A DNA stretch of 64,000 bases from Streptococcus chenjunshii. Lineage in GTDB: Bacteria > Bacillota > Bacilli > Lactobacillales > Streptococcaceae. The notes under the pieces are model-generated. The model searched no databases. It was given only the letters and a program-made list of their open reading frames with translations, and had not been told where the DNA came from. The position numbers were made by a program, and so were the translations under genes. The stretch spans positions 744,001 through 808,000 of the forward strand of contig NZ_CP031733.1 in NCBI RefSeq assembly GCF_003086355.1, read 5' to 3'. Of this stretch, positions 34,735-44,184 are shown piece by piece. How positions within the stretch are numbered: the first letter of the stretch is position 1; the number at the start of each line of letters is the position of its first letter.

Positions 34735-35256
34735 ATGAAAAAAGTAGGAAAAGGGTGCTTTGGCTGTTTTGGTATTATTGGTATTATTGTTGTTGCTGGT
34801 GTATGTGGGTTGCTGTTTTTCTTTGGAGAATCAGATAATAGTAATGATAGTGCTTCTTCAGCATCATCTGCAGTTTCTAATAATGCCATCTCTTCCTCAA
34901 AAAGTACAGATGCTTCAACAGAGACGGTAAATAGTGGTTTTGCACCGACCGATACAGCAGACACAACAATTGAAAGCATTGTGACCTATAATGATTATTT
35001 AAAAATGTATGAAACAATTGTCAATGAATACATCACAAATTATGAAACGGTAGTATCACAATATGGCTTAGGTGATGCAGCTTCTTATCAATCCATGAGA
35101 GACTCAGTAACTTCAAGTATTGAGCAGCAAAAAGCAGAGTATGGGCCCATGGGAAACGCAAAGATTATTGGTAAAGCTGACTTAGTTGAATTTCTAAAAG
35201 AATACCGCGATGAACTAAAATCTTATACTGACCAAATGGCGATTGCTTTACAGTAA
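34735..35256 (+). CDS. Membrane-anchored protein of unknown function
   Basis: A 173-residue protein: a short Lys/Gly/Cys-rich start, one membrane helix (about residues 10-31), a Ser/Asn/Asp-rich spacer (~33-80), and a helical, soluble C-terminal domain (~85-173) expected outside the cell. I do not recognise a family. RBS AAGGAATGGAG precedes ATG 34735. The next gene starts 19 bases downstream and is also a small membrane protein, so they are likely one unit. A terminator follows the pair. Confidence 0.65.
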   Translation: MKKVGKGCFGCFGIIGIIVVAGVCGLLFFFGESDNSNDSASSASSAVSNNAISSSKSTDASTETVNSGFAPTDTADTTIESIVTYNDYLKMYETIVNEYITNYETVVSQYGLGDAASYQSMRDSVTSSIEQQKAEYGPMGNAKIIGKADLVEFLKEYRDELKSYTDQMAIALQ

Positions 35257-35274
35257 ACATAAAAGGGGGATGCG

Positions 35275-35616
35275 ATGAGTTGGGAATTTATTTTAATGAT
35301 GTTTTTCTTTATCTTTATTATTGGTCTAGTGACAGTAGCCTCTGTATTTTCTAATATTGCTAATATCGCTAAATGGCTCGGTTTGGGGGCTATAGCAGGC
35401 AATGTTTTAAATAATAAAATCAACGCAAATGCAGCTGTTAAATCTGGAAGACAGTTTCGGAAGCGAAAAATGAAGATTAAAAATCCTATAGCTGAAAAGG
35501 TAGCTGATTTTATTTCACCGCCAACAGGTGAAGAAGCAGAACCCTTAGTACAAAAAGATTACCAAGAATTTCAGGAATTTATAGAATGGAAGAAATCTAA
35601 GAATAAGCAAGAATAA
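35275..35616 (+). CDS. Small membrane protein of unknown function
   Basis: A 113-residue protein with two hydrophobic segments near the N-terminus (residues ~4-25 and 30-48), then a basic stretch (RQFRKRKMKIK) and an acidic, helical tail. No family recognised. It follows the preceding membrane-anchored gene by 19 bases with its own RBS GGGGG, and ends 10 bases before a terminator at 35627-35648. The shared operon suggests a joint role at the membrane. Confidence 0.6.
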   Translation: MSWEFILMMFFFIFIIGLVTVASVFSNIANIAKWLGLGAIAGNVLNNKINANAAVKSGRQFRKRKMKIKNPIAEKVADFISPPTGEEAEPLVQKDYQEFQEFIEWKKSKNKQE

Positions 35617-35626
35617 TCATTGCTGC

Positions 35627-35648
35627 GGCCTCTCTGTGAGGTCTTTTT
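35627..35648 (+). terminator. Terminator after the small membrane-protein pair
   Basis: GGCCTC and GAGGTC pair (one G-T) with a five-base loop, then TTTTT. Confidence 0.75.
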
Positions 35649-35797
35649 GCATTCATAAGATTTTCCTCAGAAAATAAACCAGCGTCTCTATATTAGCTGT
35701 CCCTTCATTTTTTATGACTTCCGAAAAAGATGATCAAAAGCTGTACTTTTTCAAACAAATGACCTATTATGATTGATTTTTACAAAAAGGGCGGCTT

Positions 35798-35841
35798 AAA
35801 AAAAGTCCTCAGAAAGTGATATTTTTCTAAGGACTTTTTTT
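35798..35841. terminator. Terminator after queA
   Basis: AAAAAAAGTCCT and AGGACTTTTTTT with inner AGAAA/TTTCT; A and T runs on both sides allow termination in both directions. It lies 20 bases from the queA stop. Confidence 0.88.
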
Positions 35842-35860
35842 AATCAATACCTTATTCCTA

Positions 35861-36889
35861 TTATTTGACAAACATGGCGTCACCAAAGCTGAAGAAACGG
35901 TAATTTTCTTCAATAGCATGCTGGTAAGCCTCTAGGACAAATTCCTGTCCGGCGAAGGCTGAGACTAGCATAATGAGGGTGGACTTGGGCAGGTGAAAAT
36001 TGGTTGAGAAAGCATCCACTATTTGAAAGTGATAGCCTGGTTTGATAAAAATATCTGTCCAGCCGGAGTCAGCCTGAATCTGTCCTTGAAATTTCCGGCC
36101 GATTGTTTCCAATGTACGGATAGAGGTGGTTCCGACAGCAACAATACGTCCGCCCTCAGTCTTAACGTCCCGCAGAGTCTGAGCGGCAGTTTCGGAAAGC
36201 GTGTAAAATTCAGAATGCATTTTATGTTCTTTAATGTCGTCGGCTGCAACCGGACGGAAGGTTCCCAGTCCTACATGAAGGGTCAGATAAACCAGTTTGA
36301 CACCCTTATCCTTAATTTTCTGCAGCAGTTCAGGTGTAAAATGCAGCCCGGCTGTCGGAGCGGCGGCGGAGCCGTTTTCTTTAGCGTAAACGGTCTGATA
36401 GCGATCTCGGTCTGCCAATTTTTCATGAATATAGGGCGGCAACGGCATCTCCCCAAGACTTTCCAAAACTTCTAAAAAAATTCCTTTATAGCTGAATTCT
36501 ACAAGACGTCCGCCTTCCGGCAGCTCTTTGACCACTATAGCTGTGAGACGTCCATCTCCAAAACTAATCTGACTGCCTGTTTTCAGACGTTTAGCCGGTT
36601 TAGCTAAGACTTCCCATTGATCGCCCTGAATATTTTTAAGCAGCAGCAGCTCTACATGGCCGTGTGTTTCCTTTTTCTCTCCGTGAAGACGGGCCGGCAG
36701 AACTCTTGTATCATTCATGACAAGAGCATCTCCCGGATTCAGTTCATCTATAATATGGTCAAAATGACTGTCAAGCATCTTGTGTGTGTTGCGGTCAATA
36801 ACCAGAAGTTTGGAAGAATCCCGCTTTTCTAAGGGAGTCTGCGCAATCAATTCTTCCGGCAGGTTAAAGTCAAAGCTGTCTGTTTTCAT
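35861..36889 (-). CDS. queA: S-adenosylmethionine:tRNA ribosyltransferase-isomerase QueA
   Basis: A 342-residue cytosolic enzyme that moves the ribosyl part of SAM to preQ1 at the wobble base of tRNAs, giving epoxyqueuosine. Conserved stretches: the N-terminal [14 protein letters not shown] start, [15 protein letters not shown], the [10 protein letters not shown] region, [14 protein letters not shown] and TTSIRTLE. Full length and intact. ATG 36889 follows AGGAG on the minus strand. It is a single gene, divergent from the VIT-type transporter. Confidence 0.95.
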   Translation of the reverse strand: MKTDSFDFNLPEELIAQTPLEKRDSSKLLVIDRNTHKMLDSHFDHIIDELNPGDALVMNDTRVLPARLHGEKKETHGHVELLLLKNIQGDQWEVLAKPAKRLKTGSQISFGDGRLTAIVVKELPEGGRLVEFSYKGIFLEVLESLGEMPLPPYIHEKLADRDRYQTVYAKENGSAAAPTAGLHFTPELLQKIKDKGVKLVYLTLHVGLGTFRPVAADDIKEHKMHSEFYTLSETAAQTLRDVKTEGGRIVAVGTTSIRTLETIGRKFQGQIQADSGWTDIFIKPGYHFQIVDAFSTNFHLPKSTLIMLVSAFAGQEFVLEAYQHAIEENYRFFSFGDAMFVK

Positions 36890-36986
36890 TTTTTCTCCTG
36901 TTTCTCTTAATATCAGCCTTTCTATTATACCATGAAGAAAAGCGATTGTGGGAAAAGCTGATTGACTGCTGACATTTATAAGTTTA

Positions 36987-37016
36987 TTTGTAATGATTCT
37001 AAATAAGTGTTATAAT
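36987..37016 (+). promoter_or_regulatory. Promoter of the VIT-type gene with a possible metal-regulator box
   Basis: TATAAT at 37011-37016 follows TTTGTAATGATTCTAAA (36987-37003), which loosely resembles Fur/PerR boxes. The match is partial. Confidence 0.4.
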
Positions 37017-37045
37017 AAAGTTAGTAAATAAGAGAGGGTGGTCTC

Positions 37046-37537
37046 ATGTTTGTCAAGAATTATGCGAAATCAATTGTTTATGGCGGCATGGACGGTATTA
37101 TCACAACATTTGCAGTTGTGGCCGGATCTGTAGGCGGGAACTTAGGCTTGGCCGCTATTATTGTCTTGGGCTTCTCTAATCTTTTTGCAGATGGCTTTTC
37201 GATGGCCGTAGGGGATTATCTCAGTTCGACCACTGAAAAAAACACCAGCAGCAAACATGCCCTTAAAAACGCTTTGGCTACTTTCTTATCTTTTAATCTG
37301 TTCGGACTTATCCCTCTGCTATCCTACTTGCTGCTCAACCAATGGCCGGTTCTGCAGGATAGAACATTTGCTTTGGCCTGTCTTTTAGTATCAGTAGCTC
37401 TGGTTCTGCTTGGTTTGGTTAAAGCTGTCATTACTGAAGAAAGCCGGATGAAAGAGATTCTTCGTACGCTATCTGTTGGTTTAGCTGCTGCTCTCTTTGC
37501 CTACTATGTCGGCCAGTTTTTGGGCAGACTGGTATAA
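37046..37537 (+). CDS. VIT1/CCC1-family metal transporter
   Basis: A 163-residue, shortened member of the VIT1/CCC1 family, which moves Fe2+ or Mn2+. It starts with SIVYGGMDGIITTFAVVAG, the family's first-helix motif, then ADGFSMAVGDYLSS, and has about five helices in total. The cytoplasmic metal-binding insert of longer members is missing. ATG 37046 follows AGAGGGTGG. The promoter carries a weak Fur/PerR-like sequence. It lies just upstream of nagB but has a separate promoter. Confidence 0.82.
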   Translation: MFVKNYAKSIVYGGMDGIITTFAVVAGSVGGNLGLAAIIVLGFSNLFADGFSMAVGDYLSSTTEKNTSSKHALKNALATFLSFNLFGLIPLLSYLLLNQWPVLQDRTFALACLLVSVALVLLGLVKAVITEESRMKEILRTLSVGLAAALFAYYVGQFLGRLV

Positions 37538-37568
37538 TATTTTTCTTTAAGGATAAGAGGTTTTTTTC

Positions 37569-37623
37569 TTGACAAATATTGGTCTATACCATATACTAAA
37601 GACAGCACTTGGTATAGACCAAT
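37569..37623 (+). promoter_or_regulatory. nagB promoter with two NagR-type operators
   Basis: TTGACA (37569-37574) and TATACT (37592-37597) with a 17-base spacer. ATTGGTCTATACCA fills the spacer (37578-37591), and its reverse complement apart from one base, TGGTATAGACCAAT, lies at 37610-37623 just after the expected start site. Both halves match the GntR-type NagR/DasR site (TGGTCTAGACCA-like). Two sites 32 bases apart suit dimer pairing on one DNA face. Confidence 0.8.
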
Positions 37624-37636
37624 AGGAGGACAGATT

Positions 37637-38338
37637 ATGAAAGTGATCAGAGTAAAGAATCAAGAAGAAGGCGCCCAGATGGCTTTCACCCTTTTAAAAG
37701 AAAAGATAGCAGCCGGCGCTAAAACGTTAGGCTTAGCGACTGGCAGCACACCGCTGGCTTTCTATCAAAAAATAGCTGACAGCGATCTTGATTTTTCAGA
37801 GATGAGAAGCATCAATCTGGATGAATACCTCGGATTAGCAGCAGACAATCCTCAGTCTTACCATTATTTTATGGAAAAAAATGTGTTTATCCATAAACCT
37901 TTCAAGGAAAGTTTTCTGCCCGATGGCAGAGCAGAAGACATTGATGCAGAAATCAGTCGTTACAACCGCCTTCTTGAACAGTATCCTATCGATTTTCAAA
38001 TCTTAGGTCTGGGTCAGAACGGTCATATCGGCTTTAATGAGCCCGGAACATCCTTTGATTCGCAGACGCATTTGGTTGATTTAACACAAGAAACCATTCA
38101 GGCCAATGCCCGTTTTTTTGCTGACCAGTCGGAAGTTCCGCACCAGGCTCTCTCCATGGGTATTGCTTCTATTATGTCTGCCAAAACACTTGTACTGATG
38201 GCCTACGGTCAGCAAAAGGCAGAGGCGGCTGCGAAGATGATTAACGGCCCAGTAACCGAAGAGCTTCCAGCCAGCATTTTACAAAGGCATGCAGATGCCT
38301 TTGTGATTTTGGATGAGGTGGCAGCTTCCTTATTGTAA
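37637..38338 (+). CDS. nagB: Glucosamine-6-phosphate deaminase
   Basis: A 233-residue cytosolic enzyme that turns glucosamine-6-phosphate into fructose-6-phosphate and ammonia, feeding amino sugars into glycolysis. Conserved: [22 protein letters not shown] (catalytic Asp), [14 protein letters not shown] (catalytic His), and [15 protein letters not shown] 37637 follows AGGAGG. It is a single gene, most likely repressed by NagR until amino sugars are present. Confidence 0.96.
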   Translation: MKVIRVKNQEEGAQMAFTLLKEKIAAGAKTLGLATGSTPLAFYQKIADSDLDFSEMRSINLDEYLGLAADNPQSYHYFMEKNVFIHKPFKESFLPDGRAEDIDAEISRYNRLLEQYPIDFQILGLGQNGHIGFNEPGTSFDSQTHLVDLTQETIQANARFFADQSEVPHQALSMGIASIMSAKTLVLMAYGQQKAEAAAKMINGPVTEELPASILQRHADAFVILDEVAASLL

Positions 38339-38512
38339 ATTAGCTGGAAACAGAGAGTGGGATAAAAATTGGTAAATTGTCATAGCATGATACTTTCGAT
38401 TTTGCCATCCCGCCTCCGCACAGTTGATTAGAGAGGCCGCTATCACTTGTGCAACATGGGATAAGAACTTCCAATCAGCTGCTGCGCCAAGCTCATCTGT
38501 TTAAAAAAGTAA

Positions 38513-38551
38513 AATGAGGCAGGACTTTTTGTCCCAGCCTCATTCTTTTTT
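38513..38551 (+). terminator. Terminator in the nagB-coiA gap
   Basis: AATGAGGC.GGAC pairs with GTCC..GCCTCATT around a five-T loop, then a T-run follows. It isolates coiA from nagB. Confidence 0.8.
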
Positions 38552-38605
38552 GGAGTAAAGAAAAGAGAGTTATTCTGCATTCTCTAAAATAAAGAACAAT
38601 AGTTT

Positions 38606-38613
38606 TTCGAATA
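38606..38613 (+). promoter_or_regulatory. Probable SigX com-box upstream of coiA
   Basis: TTCGAATA after a T-run, identical to the copy before comEA, 18 bases ahead of the chosen coiA start. Confidence 0.65.
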
Positions 38614-38631
38614 ATAAGGTGGAGGATGTTT

Positions 38632-39585
38632 ATGTTCGTAGCGCTTGATGATGAAGGCAAATTGATAAATCTGCTAACCAGCCTTCCTAAAAAGGAAGGG
38701 CAAAAATTCTTCTGTCCGGCCTGTAAATCTGCTCTGTGTCTGCGTTCAGGCCGGATTGTCCGGCCTTATTTCGCTCATATCAGCCGTAAAGCCTGTCATT
38801 TTTATAATGAAAATGAATCAGCAGAGCATTTGCGTTTAAAGGCAGGACTTTATCAGAGCCTTTCTCGAACAGATAAGGTTACTGTAGAGCAGTTTTTGCC
38901 AGAATGCGGTCAGATTGCCGATATTATGATTAATAACCGGCTGGCTTTAGAAGTACAGTGCAGCCCTTTGCCTTCTAAACGCCTGAACAGGCGGACACAG
39001 GCTTATTCTGATGCAGGCTATAAAGTTCTGTGGCTGTTAGGCAGGCGTTTATGGCTGAAACAGTCCATTACTGGGCTGCAAAAGCATTTTCTTTACTTTT
39101 CGCAAAATATGGGTTTTCATTGCTGGGAGCTGAATCAGGAAAAACAAGAACTCCGGTTGAAGTATTTGATTTATGAGGATTTACACGGGAAGCTCCATTA
39201 TTTGACAAAGACTTGTGCATTTACTGATGACCTATTAGAATTTCTGCGGCTGCCGTTCAAAGCTCAGCCGCTCATTTCTTATAAGGTAAAAATGGACAGC
39301 CGGCTTTTGCTTTATATTCAGAAACAGCTTTATTACGGCCATCCAAAGTGGCGAAAATGGCAGGAAAAAGAATATAAACAAGGATCTAATTTACTGACAA
39401 AAAAACTGGATGATTTTTACCCTCAAGTCCGTCCTTTTGCTGACAGCCAAAATTTTTGCCAGATTCAGCAGGCACTGTCAGATTTTCAGCAGGCTTTTTT
39501 TGCCTATTACCGCAGGCGGGGGGCTGACAGAGAGCAGAGACTTTTTCCTCCGGTCTATTATCAAAAATTCAGTGAATATGAGTAA
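38632..39585 (+). CDS. coiA: Competence protein CoiA
   Basis: A 317-residue late competence protein needed for recombination of imported DNA. It starts MFVALDDEGKLINLL and has a zinc-finger-like FFCPACKSALCLRSG (about residues 25-40), and a nuclease-like core with ADIMINNRLALEVQCSPLP. I chose ATG 38632, six bases after GGAGG; an ATG at 38626 touches the RBS and is less likely. It is followed by the repeat-containing gap and pepF, an order I recall for coiA-pepF in S. mutans. Confidence 0.92.
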   Translation: MFVALDDEGKLINLLTSLPKKEGQKFFCPACKSALCLRSGRIVRPYFAHISRKACHFYNENESAEHLRLKAGLYQSLSRTDKVTVEQFLPECGQIADIMINNRLALEVQCSPLPSKRLNRRTQAYSDAGYKVLWLLGRRLWLKQSITGLQKHFLYFSQNMGFHCWELNQEKQELRLKYLIYEDLHGKLHYLTKTCAFTDDLLEFLRLPFKAQPLISYKVKMDSRLLLYIQKQLYYGHPKWRKWQEKEYKQGSNLLTKKLDDFYPQVRPFADSQNFCQIQQALSDFQQAFFAYYRRRGADREQRLFPPVYYQKFSEYE

Positions 39586-40089
39586 ACCAGAGGGCTGTTA
39601 ACAGCAGCAAATACCGAAATGACTGTTAAGGTGTCGCCGACAGCTGACTGTCCTTGCTTTTAATACAAGAGTTTAAAAGCTATCTCAAAGAGACTTCAGA
39701 AGAGCTTCTGGATGGTCTTCTGTTCTGTGTGAAAGACTTGATTTAGAGGTGCGACTGCAGAAGCGTGCATCATTTTCATCATTTCTGCGGTAATAATTTA
39801 GGGAAGCTGACAGGCCGGTCAGGAATATCATAAAAGCCTCAGTGAAGCAGTTTCTGAGGTTTTTTAAGTGTTTTAATTTTCTGCTGTAAAATGCGGTGAA
39901 GCGCTGTCCATCATTTTCAATACCATTGCACTGTTTTAGAAGTTTGAAACAGTTTTTTAGTTTGACGACCATTTTGATAAAACCAAGTCAACTGTTTTAT
40001 GGTAAAATAAAGCAGTAACATTTTGAGATACAAATAATGGTTTCCCATTTTTTAAATAAAGCAGACATGCAAAAACTGAGAAATCTGTT
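39586..40089. other. Intergenic region between coiA and repeat block 8
   Basis: About 500 bases without a supported gene. A hairpin CCTCAG..CTGAGG followed by six T at about 39837-39863 could end the coiA transcript. A 95-codon minus-strand frame here has no RBS or recognisable product. Confidence 0.45.
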
Positions 40090-40470
40090 TATTTTGTTGG
40101 AATTGAACACGCCCTAAACGCTGTGGGAAAAAGATAGACTTTCCTTGAGTCTTTAATGACTCAGCGGTCAGTCTCCTATTTTCCTTTTGCGTTTTTAACG
40201 GGCTTTGTATCTTGTTGGAACTGAACACGCCCTAAGAGCTGCGGGAGTGCACAGGCTGCCCGAACTTGAAAATGGGAGAGTGAGTGAACCTGTCATTTGA
40301 GGTTCTGTCACAAGGCTTAGCCAGCCGTAGATGACTGAAGGCTTTGTCGTCTTGTCAGCCGACCGCACCCTTCTTGTCATCCTGGCAGGGGTGCGTCTGC
40401 GAAATCAAAGATTTCGGACTTACCGCCTATTTTCTCTTTGCGCTCTTAACGGTCTTATATCTTGGTAGGG
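40090..40470 (+). repeat. Palindromic repeat block 8 (one short and one long unit)
   Basis: The short unit (40111-40203) has GCCC/GGGC ends and AAACGC/GCGTTT arms, so it combines the ends of one type with the arms of another. The long unit (40229-40454) has AGAGC/GCTCT arms and ends GCCC/GGTC with one mismatch; it includes the shared CTGAAGGCTTTG and GTCGTCTTG regions. The linker half (TTATATCTTGG) meets the pepF ribosome-binding site GGGAG. Confidence 0.87.
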
Positions 40471-40478
40471 AGTTTTTT

Positions 40479-42278
40479 ATGTCAGATAATCGCAGCCAGA
40501 TGGCTAAAGAGTATCAGTGGGATTTGACAACTGTTTTTGCGACAGATGAAGCATGGGAAGCTGAGGCAGAGAATTTGTCTGCTGAAATTGCAACAGCAGG
40601 CAGGTACGCCGGACATCTGCTAGATTCGGGGGACAAGCTGCTGGAAATTACTGAGATGCAGCTGGCTCTGTCCCGTCGTCTGGAAAAAGTCTATGTCTAT
40701 GCTTCAATGAGGAATGATCAGGATACGACGGTGGCTAAATATCAGGAATTTCAGTCTAAGGCGACAGCGCTTTATGCTCAGTTCAGTGAGGCTTTCGCTT
40801 TTTATGAGCCGGAGCTGCTGTCTCTGTCACAGGAAGATTTTGCTGTTTTTCTGGCTGAAACACCGGCTTTATCTGCCTACAGTCATTTTTTTGATAAACT
40901 TTTTAAACAGCAGTCACATGTTTTGTCACAGGCTGAAGAAGAGCTGCTGGCAGGTGCTCAGGAAATTTTAGGGGCAGCTGGTGAAACTTTTGAAGTCCTT
41001 GATAATGCCGATATTGTCCTGCCAGTTGTAACAAATGAGGCCGGACAAGAGATTCAGCTGACTCACGGCAACTTTATCAGCCTGATGGAAGCAAAAGACA
41101 GAAAGATCCGTAAGCAGGCTTACGAAGCGATGTACAGTGTTTATGAGCAGTATCAGCACACCTATGCCAAAACACTGCAGACAACAGTCAAAGGGCATAA
41201 TTATCAGGCACGAGTCCGTAAATACAGCAGTGCACGTGAAGCGGCTCTGTCAGCTAATTTTATTCCCGAGAAGGTTTATGATACCTTGATTAAGGCTGTT
41301 AATAAGCACTTGCCGCTGCTTCACCGTTATATTAAACTGCGTGAAAGAGTTCTTGAACTTGATGACTTAAAAATGTACGATCTCTATGCCCCCTTATCGC
41401 AGACAGAGCTTCCTTTTACCTATCAAGAAGCACGCGGCAAAGCAGAAAAAGTGCTTTCTATTCTGGGGTCGGAATATTCTGAGCGTGTTCACCGCGCCTT
41501 TAATGATGGTTGGATTGATGTTTATGAAAATAAGGGCAAGCGTTCAGGAGCTTACTCTGGCGGTTCTTATGATACAAACGCTTTTATGCTGCTCAACTGG
41601 CAGGACACACTGGATAACTTATTTACACTTGTACACGAGACTGGCCACAGTATGCATTCGACATTTACCAGAGAAAATCAGCCTTATGTATACGGTGACT
41701 ACAGTATTTTTCTGGCCGAAATCGCTTCTACCACCAATGAAAATATCCTGACCGAAACGCTCTTGCAGGAAGTGACTGATGACAGTCAGCGCTTTGCTAT
41801 TCTTAACCATTACTTAGATGCTTTTAAAGGCACTGTTTTCCGCCAGGCTCAGTTTGCGGAATTTGAGCAGTTAATTCATGAGGCTGACCAAAACGGTGAA
41901 GTACTGACCAGTGATTTTCTCAGCAATCTTTACGCTGATCTGAATGAAAAATACTATGGCCTAGCCAAAGAGGACAATCATCTGATACGGTACGAATGGG
42001 CCCGGATTCCGCATTTTTACTACAATTACTATGTTTATCAGTATGCGACAGGTTTTGCCGCTGCCGGTTATTTGGCAGACAAAATAATGTACGGGCAGCC
42101 GGAAGATAAAGACCGCTATCTTGCCTACCTAAAAGCCGGAAACTCTGATTATGCGCTTAAGGTTATTCAAAAAGCCGGTCTTGACATGACTAATGAAGCT
42201 TATCTTGATACTGCTTTTGGTGTTTTTGCAGACCGTCTGGATGAATTGGAAAAATTGATTCAAAAAGCTGATTCTTAG
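40479..42278 (+). CDS. pepF: Oligoendopeptidase F
   Basis: A 599-residue cytosolic zinc metallopeptidase (M3 family) that cuts oligopeptides of about 7-17 residues. The zinc site is [11 protein letters not shown] (HExxH, about residue 390), with the third ligand Glu in the downstream [11 protein letters not shown]. Full length. The start is ATG 40479 after GGGAG; the frame is open upstream through repeat block 8 but is not coding there. The trmR gene starts 22 bases after its stop. Confidence 0.94.
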   Translation: MSDNRSQMAKEYQWDLTTVFATDEAWEAEAENLSAEIATAGRYAGHLLDSGDKLLEITEMQLALSRRLEKVYVYASMRNDQDTTVAKYQEFQSKATALYAQFSEAFAFYEPELLSLSQEDFAVFLAETPALSAYSHFFDKLFKQQSHVLSQAEEELLAGAQEILGAAGETFEVLDNADIVLPVVTNEAGQEIQLTHGNFISLMEAKDRKIRKQAYEAMYSVYEQYQHTYAKTLQTTVKGHNYQARVRKYSSAREAALSANFIPEKVYDTLIKAVNKHLPLLHRYIKLRERVLELDDLKMYDLYAPLSQTELPFTYQEARGKAEKVLSILGSEYSERVHRAFNDGWIDVYENKGKRSGAYSGGSYDTNAFMLLNWQDTLDNLFTLVHETGHSMHSTFTRENQPYVYGDYSIFLAEIASTTNENILTETLLQEVTDDSQRFAILNHYLDAFKGTVFRQAQFAEFEQLIHEADQNGEVLTSDFLSNLYADLNEKYYGLAKEDNHLIRYEWARIPHFYYNYYVYQYATGFAAAGYLADKIMYGQPEDKDRYLAYLKAGNSDYALKVIQKAGLDMTNEAYLDTAFGVFADRLDELEKLIQKADS

Positions 42279-42289
42279 TCGTTTTTTGT

Positions 42290-42295
42290 TATAAT
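42290..42295 (+). promoter_or_regulatory. -10 box adjacent to the trmR start
   Basis: TATAAT directly before GAAGT-ATG would place the transcription start at or near the A of the start codon. No -35 match is clear. Confidence 0.5.
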
Positions 42296-42300
42296 GAAGT

Positions 42301-43014
42301 ATGGCTAAATTATATAGTGAGAAGGCCAATCGCAATATGCGGCGGCCTATTGTTAAAGAAGAGATTGTCAATTATCTGCGGACACAGCAAAAGCCGAACA
42401 CAGGCTATCTGGCTGATTTAGAGGATTTTGCTCACAAAGAGAATATTCCGATTATTCAGCCGGAAGTATCGGCTTATTTCCGCTTTCTCCTGCAGACCCT
42501 AAAACCGAAAAAAATCCTTGAAATAGGAACAGCCATCGGCTACTCTGCTTTATTGATGGCAGCAAATGCTCCGGATGCGCAGATTGTCAGTATTGAACGC
42601 AATGCAGCGATGCTGGCCCTTGCGCAGAAAAACATAGCAGCTTATGATGATAGGGAGCAGATTACCCTTATAGAGGGGGAAGCCGGAACGGCTTTGCCGG
42701 CTTTAGAGGAAATGTTCGATTTTGTTTTTATGGATTCAGCTAAATCCAAATATATCGAGCTTTTGCCGGCAGTTCTTAAACGGCTTGAAGTAGGAGGCGT
42801 TATTGTTATTGACGATATTTTTCAGGGAGGTGATACTGTTAAGCCGATAGAAGAAATTGCCAGAGGGCAGCGTGCCATTTATCGCGGTCTGCAGCGCCTG
42901 TTAGCTGCGGTTCTCCGGCATCCGGATCTGACGGTCAGTCTGCTTCCTCTCAGCGACGGTCTTTTGCTCATCCGAAAGAACAGTGAGGATATCCGCCTCC
43001 CTTTGATTAAGTAA
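42301..43014 (+). CDS. trmR: tRNA 5-hydroxyuridine methyltransferase TrmR (O-methyltransferase)
   Basis: A 237-residue SAM-dependent O-methyltransferase. It has the class I motif ILEIGTAIGYSALLMA, acidic IVSIER, FDFVFMDSAKSKY with the metal-binding Asp, and VIVIDDIFQGG. The B. subtilis homologue YrrM/TrmR makes 5-methoxyuridine at the wobble position of tRNA. A TATAAT box ends only five bases before ATG 42301 and there is no RBS, so the message may be leaderless. Alternatively translation begins at the internal ATG 42337 (MRRPIV). Confidence 0.85.
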   Translation: MAKLYSEKANRNMRRPIVKEEIVNYLRTQQKPNTGYLADLEDFAHKENIPIIQPEVSAYFRFLLQTLKPKKILEIGTAIGYSALLMAANAPDAQIVSIERNAAMLALAQKNIAAYDDREQITLIEGEAGTALPALEEMFDFVFMDSAKSKYIELLPAVLKRLEVGGVIVIDDIFQGGDTVKPIEEIARGQRAIYRGLQRLLAAVLRHPDLTVSLLPLSDGLLLIRKNSEDIRLPLIK

Positions 43015-43158
43015 AATTTAAGAAAGTATGTTATAATGGTTTGGTTAGTGACTGATACTGGGCTGGTGCGACCATTAGTTAATAATGAAGTGCTTGCTTA
43101 TTGAGAAAATTCATTTTAAAAAGCTATTAGTCCAAATATAAAAAGGAGTTTACTATTC

Positions 43159-44142
43159 ATGAAAAGACGCGGAAAAATTATTACCGGCCTAGTGACGCTG
43201 TTTTCAGCTGTTACACTTGCCGCTTGTTCTTCAACAAATAAAGATACGGATCTGATTACAATGAAAGGTGATACTATCACTGTTTCGGATTTTTACAATG
43301 AAATCAAAAATACAAGTTCTGCCAAGCAGTCTATGCTGTCACTTGTTTTGACCAGAGTTTTTGAAGATCAGTACGGCGACAAAGTTTCAGATGATAAAGT
43401 AACAGAAAGTTACAATAAAACAGCATCAAGCTACGGTTCTTCTTTCTCCAGCGCTCTTGCGGCTGCAGGTTTGACGGAAGAATCCTATAAGCAGCAAATC
43501 CGTACGACTATGCTGGTTGAGTATGCGGTGGAACAGGCCGCTAAAAAAGAGCTGACAGATGAAAATTACAAGTCAGCTTATGAAAACTATCATCCGGAAA
43601 CAACGGCTCAGGTTATCAAATTAGATGACGAAGAAGCTGCTAATTCAACGCTTTCGGAAGTTAAGGCAGATGGAGCAGATTTTGCGGCTATCGCTAAAGA
43701 AAAAACAACAGAAGCTGACAGCAAATACGAATATACATTTGATTCTGCAGATACTACTTTACCGACAGATGTTATGAATGCAGCGTTTGAACTGGACGAA
43801 GGTGGCATATCAGAAGTTATCTCTGTTGTAGATCCTTCAACTTACTCAACAAACTACTATATTGTAAAAACGACCAAGAAAACTGAGAAGGATTCTGACT
43901 GGAAAACGTATAAAAAATCACTGAAGAAAATCATTATGGCGCAGTATGAAAATGATACAAACTTCCAGAATCAAGTGATTGCAGCTGCTCTTGAAAAGGC
44001 TAATGTTAAGATTAAGGACGATGCTTTTGCGGATATCTTATCAGAATATGCAAGCAGTTCTTCAAGCAGTTCAGCGGATTCAACTACTGCAGCAGATTCA
44101 ACAACAGCGGCTGATACGACAACAGAAGCTGAATCGGAATAG
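43159..44142 (+). CDS. prsA: Foldase lipoprotein PrsA
   Basis: A 327-residue extracytoplasmic lipoprotein that assists folding of secreted proteins. Signal peptide with lipobox LAAC (Cys about residue 23). The N-terminal SurA-like helical domain is ~30-140, the parvulin-like domain ~145-250 ([13 protein letters not shown].. ..[19 protein letters not shown]), and the C-terminal helix and Ser/Thr/Ala tail ~260-327. Streptococcal PrsA often lacks real isomerase activity; this cannot be judged here. AAAGGAG precedes ATG 43159. TATAAT at 43032-43037 may be its promoter. Confidence 0.92.
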   Translation: MKRRGKIITGLVTLFSAVTLAACSSTNKDTDLITMKGDTITVSDFYNEIKNTSSAKQSMLSLVLTRVFEDQYGDKVSDDKVTESYNKTASSYGSSFSSALAAAGLTEESYKQQIRTTMLVEYAVEQAAKKELTDENYKSAYENYHPETTAQVIKLDDEEAANSTLSEVKADGADFAAIAKEKTTEADSKYEYTFDSADTTLPTDVMNAAFELDEGGISEVISVVDPSTYSTNYYIVKTTKKTEKDSDWKTYKKSLKKIIMAQYENDTNFQNQVIAAALEKANVKIKDDAFADILSEYASSSSSSSADSTTAADSTTAADTTTEAESE

Positions 44143-44184
44143 GCCAGTTGACTGCGGCAGTAAAAATCAGTATAATAAAACTAA

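Noticed and set aside
39685..39972. 95-codon minus-strand frame between coiA and pepF
   Set aside because: No recognisable product or ribosome-binding site; composition is like the non-coding surroundings.
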